Shown here: piece by piece, positions 58,941 through 64,000 of the stretch
Position numbering within the stretch: position 1 is the first letter of the stretch
Layout of the letters: each line of letters begins with the position of its first letter
Source: Roseomonas sp. AR75
GTDB lineage: Bacteria; Pseudomonadota; Alphaproteobacteria; Acetobacterales; Acetobacteraceae
DNA: 64,000 bases
Direction: 5' to 3'
Assembly (NCBI RefSeq): GCF_005222815.1
Contig: NZ_STGB01000003.1
Coordinates: forward strand, 1-64,000
Made by a program: the position numbers and the translations under genes
Notes under the pieces: generated by a model
Database searches by the model: none
Told to the model about the DNA's origin: nothing
What the model saw: the letters and a program-made list of their open reading frames with translations, nothing else

Positions 58941-59426
58941 CTACCGGTCGAGGATCATCGCGGCGTATGTCGCCTCGGCCACCACCTTGCCGTCCACCTT
59001 CGCCTCCGCCGTGAAGCGCCAGATATTGCCGCGCTGCTTCTCCTTGCGCACATGCACGCGCATCTGGTCGCCGGGCACCACGGGCTTGCGGAACTTCGCG
59101 CCGTCCACGGTCATGAAATACACCAGCTTGCCCGCGGCCGAGGGACCGAGCGTCTCCACCACCAGCACGGCCGCGGTCTGCGCCATGCTCTCGATGATCA
59201 GCACGCCCGGAAAGACCGGGTGCTGCGGGAAATGGCCCTGGAAGAAGTTCTCGTTTATCGAGACGTTCTTGATGCCGACGGCGGATTCGTTCGCGACGAT
59301 GTCCACCACCCGGTCCACCAGCAGGAAGGGAAAGCGGTGCGGGATCGCCTGCATGATGCGGGCGATGTCATAGGCGCCGACGCTGTCCTGCGTGGCCTCG
59401 GCGCTGCCGGCGGTGGCGTCCATCAT
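58941..59426 (-). CDS. fabZ: 3-hydroxyacyl-ACP dehydratase FabZ
   Basis: Dehydrates 3-hydroxyacyl-ACPs in fatty acid synthesis and competes with LpxA and LpxD for the same acyl chains. The hot-dog fold is shown by IMQAIPHRFPFLLVDRVVD, the active-site helix NFFQGHFPQHPVFPGVLIIESMAQ (catalytic His and Glu) and KFRKPVVPGDQM. The start is uncertain. ATG at 59477 overlaps the lpxD stop but has no ribosome-binding site. ATG 59426 or 59423 directly follow GAAGGGGGG, so the shorter form (161 aa) is preferred. Confidence 0.93.
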   Translation of the reverse strand: MMDATAGSAEATQDSVGAYDIARIMQAIPHRFPFLLVDRVVDIVANESAVGIKNVSINENFFQGHFPQHPVFPGVLIIESMAQTAAVLVVETLGPSAAGKLVYFMTVDGAKFRKPVVPGDQMRVHVRKEKQRGNIWRFTAEAKVDGKVVAEATYAAMILDR

Positions 59427-59473
59427 CCCCCCTTCGCGAGCCCCCTGCGCGTGCCCCTGCGTCGTGCGGCGCA

Positions 59474-60502
59474 TCATCCGCGCGCGGGCTTCTGGCCCAG
59501 CTTGCGCAGCGCCGCCACGGCGCGGAGCGTGTCCTTGGCAGGCCAGGCCGGCGTGCCCGCGACATCGGTGCCGGACGGCACGTCATTCATCACGCCCGCC
59601 TGGGCGGAGACACGGACCCGGTCGCCCAGCGTCAGATGCCCGGTCAGGCCGGACTGCCCGCCCATCTGCACCCCGTCGCCGAGCGTCGCCGAGCCCGAAA
59701 TGCCGACCTGCGCGACGATCACGCAACCACGTCCGGTGCGAACGTTGTGGCCGATCTGCACCAGGTTGTCGAGGCGCGTGCCTGCTCCCAGCACCGTGTC
59801 CCCCTGGCTGCCGCGGTCCACGGTGGAGTTGGCGCCGATCTCCACGAGGTCGCCCAGGATCACGCGCCCGAGCTGGGGCATCGTCTCGAAGCGGCCTTCC
59901 GGCGTGACGGCGAAGCCGAAGCCCTCCTGCCCCACCCGGCAGCCGGGATGGAACACCACGCCGCGTCCGGCGATGCAGTGGCTGACGGTCACCTGCGCAC
60001 CAACCCGGCAGCCCTCGCCGAGCGTCACACCCTCGCCGATCACGGCATGCGGGCCGATCACGCAGCCCGCCCCGATCTCTGCGCCGGCGCCGATCACCGC
60101 GAGCGGCCCCACCTCGCAGCCGGCGCCGAGGCGCGCGGAGGGGTCCACGACCGCGCTGGGATGGATCCCCGGCCGGGGCGCGGCACGCGGATGCAGCCGC
60201 GCGGCGATGCGCGCAAAGCCGAGATAAGGCTGGGCCGTGACGATGGCGGCGACGCCCGCCGGCAGCCGCGCGACGAAATCCTCCGCCAGCACCACGGCCG
60301 CGGCCTTCGTGCCGCCGAGCAGCGCAGCATAGCGCCGGTTGTCGAGGAAGGAGACCTCGCCCGGCCCGGCGCCGTCCAGTGGGCCGACGCCAGAGATCAG
60401 CGCCGCCGGATCGCCGCTGCGCAGCTCTCCGCCCGCGATGCCGGCGGCCTCGGCCAGGCTCAGCGGCGGGCCTGCCGGGTGGAAGCGCGGATCGGCCGCC
60501 AT
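59474..60502 (-). CDS. lpxD: UDP-3-O-(3-hydroxyacyl)glucosamine N-acyltransferase LpxD
   Basis: Third step of lipid A synthesis. The 342-residue protein has an N-terminal uridine-binding domain (VGPLDGAGPGEVSFLDNRRY, residues about 38-58) and a long hexapeptide beta-helix (IHPSAVVDPSARLGAGCEVG and many more repeats). The catalytic block IGANSTVDRGSQGDTVLG and LDNLVQIGHNVRTG includes the His that aligns with E. coli His239. It ends in the usual C-terminal helix (LRAVAALRKL). It follows ompH by 9 bases. Confidence 0.95.
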   Translation of the reverse strand: MAADPRFHPAGPPLSLAEAAGIAGGELRSGDPAALISGVGPLDGAGPGEVSFLDNRRYAALLGGTKAAAVVLAEDFVARLPAGVAAIVTAQPYLGFARIAARLHPRAAPRPGIHPSAVVDPSARLGAGCEVGPLAVIGAGAEIGAGCVIGPHAVIGEGVTLGEGCRVGAQVTVSHCIAGRGVVFHPGCRVGQEGFGFAVTPEGRFETMPQLGRVILGDLVEIGANSTVDRGSQGDTVLGAGTRLDNLVQIGHNVRTGRGCVIVAQVGISGSATLGDGVQMGGQSGLTGHLTLGDRVRVSAQAGVMNDVPSGTDVAGTPAWPAKDTLRAVAALRKLGQKPARG

Positions 60503-60511
60503 GTTGGTCGA

Positions 60512-61279
60512 TCAGTTCCGCCGGGGCTGCTGCTGCGCCGCCGGGCGCTGCGGTGCCGGAGGCGGCGGCGGCGGGGTCTCCTGCTGCTGTCCCTGGGCCG
60601 CGGGCGGCGGCGCCGGCATCTCGCCCTCGGCAGGCAGGTTGACCGTCCGCAGCACGCGGTTGAGCTGGGCGGAGACCTCATCCGTCACGTCGAAGACGGG
60701 ATCGCTGAGGATGGCAAGCTGGCGCGGCAGCACCAGGTTCACCCCCCGGGTGGTCGCCACCTGCCGCACCACCGCGCCCATGGCCTGTTCGAGCTGCTGC
60801 AGGCCGACCTGCGCGGCCGCATCGATGGTGCGGTTGCGGTCGCGGAAGATGCGCTGCGCATCGGTGATGCGTTCCTGCAGCGCGCGCTCGCGCTCGCGCA
60901 GCGACTCCGGCGGCAAGGTGGCGCGGGCCGCGGCGAGCGCCTGCTGCTCCTCGCGCCAGCGGCCCTGCTCCTGCTGCAGGTCCTCGTTCAGGCGCACGCG
61001 GCGCCGCTCGATCTCCTCGCGCACCTGGTTGAAGGCGGCGGAGAGACGCTGCACCTCGGGGATGTCCACGATGGCGATCACCGGCGCGGGCGGGCGCTGG
61101 TTCGCCGGGCGCTGCTGCGCCTGCGGCGGGCGCTGCTGCTGCGCCTGCGCCGGTGGGCGCTGACCCTGCTGCTGGCCCGGAATGAACCACTGCTGACCCT
61201 GCTGCTGCGCGACGGCAGGCACCGGCGCCAGGGGCGCCGCTGGCAGGAGCAGGAAGGGCAGCAGATGGCGAAGACGCAT
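60512..61279 (-). CDS. OmpH/Skp-like periplasmic chaperone with PQ-rich tails
   Basis: Skp/OmpH chaperones hold unfolded outer-membrane proteins on their way to BamA, which is encoded immediately upstream. The 255-residue product has a signal peptide (HLLPFLLLPAAPLAPVPAVA). An unusual stretch of about 45 residues rich in Gln, Pro and Arg follows. Then comes the Skp core (IAIVDIPEVQRLSAAFNQVREE, a long helical coil with LNEDLQQEQGRWREEQQALA, and GVNLVLPRQLAILSDPVFDVTDEV). The end is again Pro/Gln-rich (PPPPPPAPQRPAAQQQPRR). The core length is normal. The two disordered tails are extra. Confidence 0.88.
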   Translation of the reverse strand: MRLRHLLPFLLLPAAPLAPVPAVAQQQGQQWFIPGQQQGQRPPAQAQQQRPPQAQQRPANQRPPAPVIAIVDIPEVQRLSAAFNQVREEIERRRVRLNEDLQQEQGRWREEQQALAAARATLPPESLRERERALQERITDAQRIFRDRNRTIDAAAQVGLQQLEQAMGAVVRQVATTRGVNLVLPRQLAILSDPVFDVTDEVSAQLNRVLRTVNLPAEGEMPAPPPAAQGQQQETPPPPPPAPQRPAAQQQPRRN

Positions 61280-61302
61280 CGCGGATGGATTCCCGAGGAA
61301 TG

Positions 61303-63648
61303 TCAGAAGCGCGTGCCGAAGCCGAAGCGGATGACCTGGGTCTCGTCGTAGGACTGCTTCACGACGGCCTGCGCGATATCGACGTTGATCAGACCGATCG
61401 GCGTCCGCCAGGAGATGCCCACGCCGGCGCCGACGCGCGGCGCGGCATCGTCCACGATGGTCGGGCCGGTATAGGGCGTCTCGGACAGCGAGCCGACATC
61501 GACGAAGGCGCGGCCGACGAGCCCGAGTTCCGATGGTACGGGCAGCGGGAAGCGCAGCTCCGTGCTCTGTGTCCAGAGCAGGCGGCCACCCAGCGGGTCG
61601 TTGCCCTGCAGGTCGCGCGGGCCCGCGCCGGCCAGCGCGAAGCCGCGGAGATTGTCGCCGCCGAGGAAGAACCGGTCCACGATGCGTTCCTGGTCGTCGC
61701 CCCAGGGCTCCAGCCAGCCGGCGCCGGCCTGCAGCACCAGCACGAAATCCGGGTCGCCGAAGATCCGCTCCAGCGGGATGTAGCCGGCGACGTCGCCGCG
61801 CAGGCGCACATAGCTCACATCGCCGCCAAGACCAGCGAGGTCGGTGCCGACGCGGATGATGTAGCCCTGCCGCGGCTCGACGCGGCTGTCGCGCACGTCA
61901 TAGACCAGCGTCGTGCCGACCTGCGACAGCAGGGTCGTGCCTTCCTGCTCCTGGATCGGCAGGCTCGCATTGTCCTGGACGTCGTAGATCGTGCGCTGCA
62001 CCAGGCTGTAGGCCCAGGACTGGCGCATCCGTTCGTTGAACTCGTAGCCGGCGCGCAGCACGGTGCCGTAGCGCCGCTCGTTGTAGGAGGCGATCTCCTG
62101 CAGGTTGCGCTGCAGGTAGAACACGTCGAAGCCGGCCGCGAGGTTCCGATCGAGGAAGGACGGGTCGGTGACCGAGAAGTCCACCTGGCTGCGCCGCTGC
62201 GCCAACACCGCCTGAAGGCGCGTATCCACGCCCGTGCCGGCGATGTTGCGCTCGCGGATGCCGAAGTCGAGCAGGAAGCCGGCGTCGGTTGAGAAGCCGC
62301 CACCCAGCGACACCTCGCCGGTGGCGCGTTCGGCGACCGTGGTGTTCAGGATGGAGCGGTCCGGCCGCGAGCCCGGCACGGCCTGGATGTCCACGTTGCT
62401 GAAGTATCCCAGGTCGCGCAGCCGCTGGCGCGAACGGCGGACATTCGACGCGTTCAGCGGATCGCCCTCGGCCAGGCGGAATTCGCGGCGGATCACGTGG
62501 TCGGCGGTGCGGACATTCCCGCTGATGTCGATCCGCTCGACGAAGGTGCGGCCACCCTCGACGACCTCGAAGATCACGTCGACGGTGCGCTCCTCGCGGT
62601 TGCGGGCGATGCGCGGGCGGATCTCGACGAAGGGCACCAGCGTGCCGGCGACGTCCGTCATCTGCTCGGTCGCGCGCTCCACGGCCTCGCCGTCGTAGTA
62701 GTCGCCGACATCGAAGGGCACGCTGCGGCGAAGCACCGCGTTGTCCACGGCCGGAAGCGCGGAGTTGATCTCCACCTTCCCAACCCGGTAACGCGGCCCC
62801 TCGTTGACCGTGTAGGTCACGAAGAATCCGCTGCGGTCAGGCGACAGTTCGGCGACGGCGCCGGTGATCTGCACATCCGCGAAGCCCGATCGCAGGTAGA
62901 AGCGCCGCAGCAGCTCGCGGTCGAAGGCAAGCCGCTCGGGGTCGTAGATGTCCGAGCTCGAGAGGATGCGGTACCAGGCCTGCTCGCGGGTCGCGATCAC
63001 ATCCTTCAGGCGCCGGTCGGAGAAGGTTGTGTTGCCGACGAAGCTGATGCGGCTGACGAGGGCGGTCGGTCCCTCGTTGATCTCGAACACGACATCCACG
63101 CGGTTCTGGTCGAGGTCGATCACCTTCGGCTCGACCGTCGCGCCGAAGCGGCCGCGGCGCGCGTAGATATCGAGGATGCGCTGGCGGTCGGCCTGAGCCT
63201 GCTCGGGCGTGAAGACGGCGCGCGGGCGCAGCGTCACCTCCGGGCGCAGCGCGTCGTCGTTGACCTTGCTGTTGCCCTCGAAGGCGACGCGATTGACCAG
63301 CGGATTTTCCTGCACCTCCACGACGATCCGGTCGCCCTGACGGGTCAGCTTCACATCGCGGAACAGGCCGGTGGCGAAGAGGGTGCGCAGCGAACGGTCC
63401 ATCCGGTCGGCATCGAAGGGATCGCCGGGCTGGATCAGCATGTAGGACCGGATGGTGTCGGCCTCGATGCGCTGGTTGCCCTGCACCTCGACCGCGCGGA
63501 TCACGTCGCCGCGCGGCGCGGGAGGACGCTGGCGCGCCTGCGCTTCCGCAGCGCCCGCGCGCGGGCGCGGCTGTGCATCGGCGGCGGCAGACAAGGCGAG
63601 CGGGGCGAGGACGCCCAGCAGGAGCAGCAGGAGCCGGTTGGCAGCCAA
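61303..63648 (-). CDS. bamA: Outer-membrane protein assembly factor BamA
   Basis: Central component of the BAM complex that inserts beta-barrels into the outer membrane. About 781 residues: a signal peptide, then five POTRA domains (IRAVEVQGNQRIEADTIRSY, KVNDDALRPEV, ISFVGNTTFSDRRLKDVIA, YRVGKVEINSALP and VERIDISGNVRTADHVIRREF), then the 16-strand barrel (GGGFSTDAGFLLDFGIRERN onward). FFLGGDNLRGFALAGAGPRD is the conserved (V/I)RGF loop and the end is RFGFGTRF with the usual terminal Phe. The TTG at 63648 is chosen because the signal peptide begins there with AGGGA upstream; a GTG at 63684 is possible. Confidence 0.96.
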   Translation of the reverse strand: MAANRLLLLLLGVLAPLALSAAADAQPRPRAGAAEAQARQRPPAPRGDVIRAVEVQGNQRIEADTIRSYMLIQPGDPFDADRMDRSLRTLFATGLFRDVKLTRQGDRIVVEVQENPLVNRVAFEGNSKVNDDALRPEVTLRPRAVFTPEQAQADRQRILDIYARRGRFGATVEPKVIDLDQNRVDVVFEINEGPTALVSRISFVGNTTFSDRRLKDVIATREQAWYRILSSSDIYDPERLAFDRELLRRFYLRSGFADVQITGAVAELSPDRSGFFVTYTVNEGPRYRVGKVEINSALPAVDNAVLRRSVPFDVGDYYDGEAVERATEQMTDVAGTLVPFVEIRPRIARNREERTVDVIFEVVEGGRTFVERIDISGNVRTADHVIRREFRLAEGDPLNASNVRRSRQRLRDLGYFSNVDIQAVPGSRPDRSILNTTVAERATGEVSLGGGFSTDAGFLLDFGIRERNIAGTGVDTRLQAVLAQRRSQVDFSVTDPSFLDRNLAAGFDVFYLQRNLQEIASYNERRYGTVLRAGYEFNERMRQSWAYSLVQRTIYDVQDNASLPIQEQEGTTLLSQVGTTLVYDVRDSRVEPRQGYIIRVGTDLAGLGGDVSYVRLRGDVAGYIPLERIFGDPDFVLVLQAGAGWLEPWGDDQERIVDRFFLGGDNLRGFALAGAGPRDLQGNDPLGGRLLWTQSTELRFPLPVPSELGLVGRAFVDVGSLSETPYTGPTIVDDAAPRVGAGVGISWRTPIGLINVDIAQAVVKQSYDETQVIRFGFGTRF

Positions 63649-63768
63649 GGTGGGGTTCCCTGGGGCGTGAGAAGCGGCAGACACCTCTAGCCGAAGGCAC
63701 CCATGCCCGCCACCCCGACCCAGGCGCAAGCTGCATTTCCGAAGGTTTCAGCCGGCTTCCGCGCGGCG

Positions 63769-63793
63769 CAACCTGTTGACCGCCAACAGGTTG
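63769..63793. other. Perfect inverted repeat upstream of bamA
   Basis: CAACCTGTTG, a 5-base spacer, and CAACAGGTTG pair exactly. It lies in the 236-bp gap between the rseP stop and the bamA start. It may be an operator or an RNA hairpin. No T tract is seen, so termination is less likely. Nothing else is recognised in the gap. Confidence 0.5.
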
Positions 63794-63884
63794 TGCCGAT
63801 CGGGGCGCCGTCCCCGCGGGGCGCCGGGGCGCGGGCGCGGCAGCCCGGCGCCGCCCCCGGTCCCGGAGGCGCCGATTCGCGGGC

Positions 63885-64000
63885 CTAGCCGAACAACCCC
63901 GCCGCCCAGCGCACCACGCCGAGATTCGTCAGATCGTTCCAGGTGGCGAAGACAAACAGCGTGATCAGCAGCGCGAAGCCGGCGCGATAGCCGAATTCCT
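63885..64000 (-). CDS. rseP: RseP-type site-2 protease, C-terminal end (partial)
   Basis: Only the last 37 residues are in the window: EFGYRAGFALLITLFVFATW, then NDLTNLGVVRWAAGLFG and a TAG stop. A terminal membrane helix with FATWND is the common end of RseP/MmpA intramembrane proteases, which cleave anti-sigma factors. Position immediately upstream of bamA in the same direction is the conserved place for rseP, supporting the call. The active-site HExxH lies beyond the window. Confidence 0.8.
   Translation of the reverse strand, partial: EFGYRAGFALLITLFVFATWNDLTNLGVVRWAAGLFG

Overview
The window is a piece of a very GC-rich chromosome of an alphaproteobacterium. I infer an Acetobacteraceae member of the Roseomonas type from several things: the hemC-hemD-Mic60-hemY cluster, the rseP-bamA-ompH-lpxD-fabZ-lpxA-lpxI cluster that uses LpxI, the abundance of Bug-type and iron-type solute-binding proteins, and the strong third-position G/C bias. 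This placement is not proven. I saw no rRNA, tRNA, CRISPR array or intact insertion sequence.

Layout. (1) 1-8606 is the 3' part of a giant cadherin-like repeat protein with a beta-propeller-like end, closed by a hairpin. (2) 8735-17339 is housekeeping: a small unknown protein, LolA, two small unknowns, then a leftward hemC-hemD-Mic60-hemY operon, with tsaD, a small helical protein and a glycine-zipper lipoprotein on the other strand. (3) 17386-20760 is a block of decaying catabolic genes: remnants of a Bug binding protein, a GntR/FCD regulator, an alpha/beta hydrolase, an amidohydrolase, an SDR with a nonsense codon, a shikimate-dehydrogenase-like gene and a LeuC-like gene. One intact carboxymuconolactone-decarboxylase-like gene sits inside it. 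(4) 20951-26902 holds a Bcr/CflA exporter, an M23 peptidase, a Zn/Cd/Pb-type P-type ATPase behind a MerR-type promoter, and a ketopantoate-reductase-like enzyme.

(5) 26915-34407 is a leftward operon. It encodes a CUT1-type ABC importer (binding protein, two permeases, ATPase), translationally coupled to a lone molybdopterin-type dehydrogenase subunit and a beta-hydroxyacid dehydrogenase. This suggests uptake and oxidation of one unknown organic substrate. (6) 35370-45978 is a long rightward run of eight genes forming two iron-type ABC importers. The second has three tandem paralogous binding proteins feeding one fused permease and one ATPase. (7) 45997-54409 holds a 37-residue membrane protein, a ComEC-type protein without a recognisable beta-lactamase domain, GltX, an SbmA/BacA-like ABC protein whose ATPase motifs are destroyed, a LysR regulator divergent from a cupin, and an intact Bug protein. 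(8) 54451-64000, all leftward, holds a YcjF/YcjX pair, glyoxalase I, and the outer-membrane/lipid A operon from the tail of rseP through bamA to lpxI.

Most attention is due to the SbmA-like protein with a dead nucleotide-binding domain, the three tandem binding proteins with a diverged middle copy, the orphan molybdopterin subunit, the MerR-type promoter without a nearby regulator gene, and the pseudogene block. I did not find a clearly new defence or mobile system.
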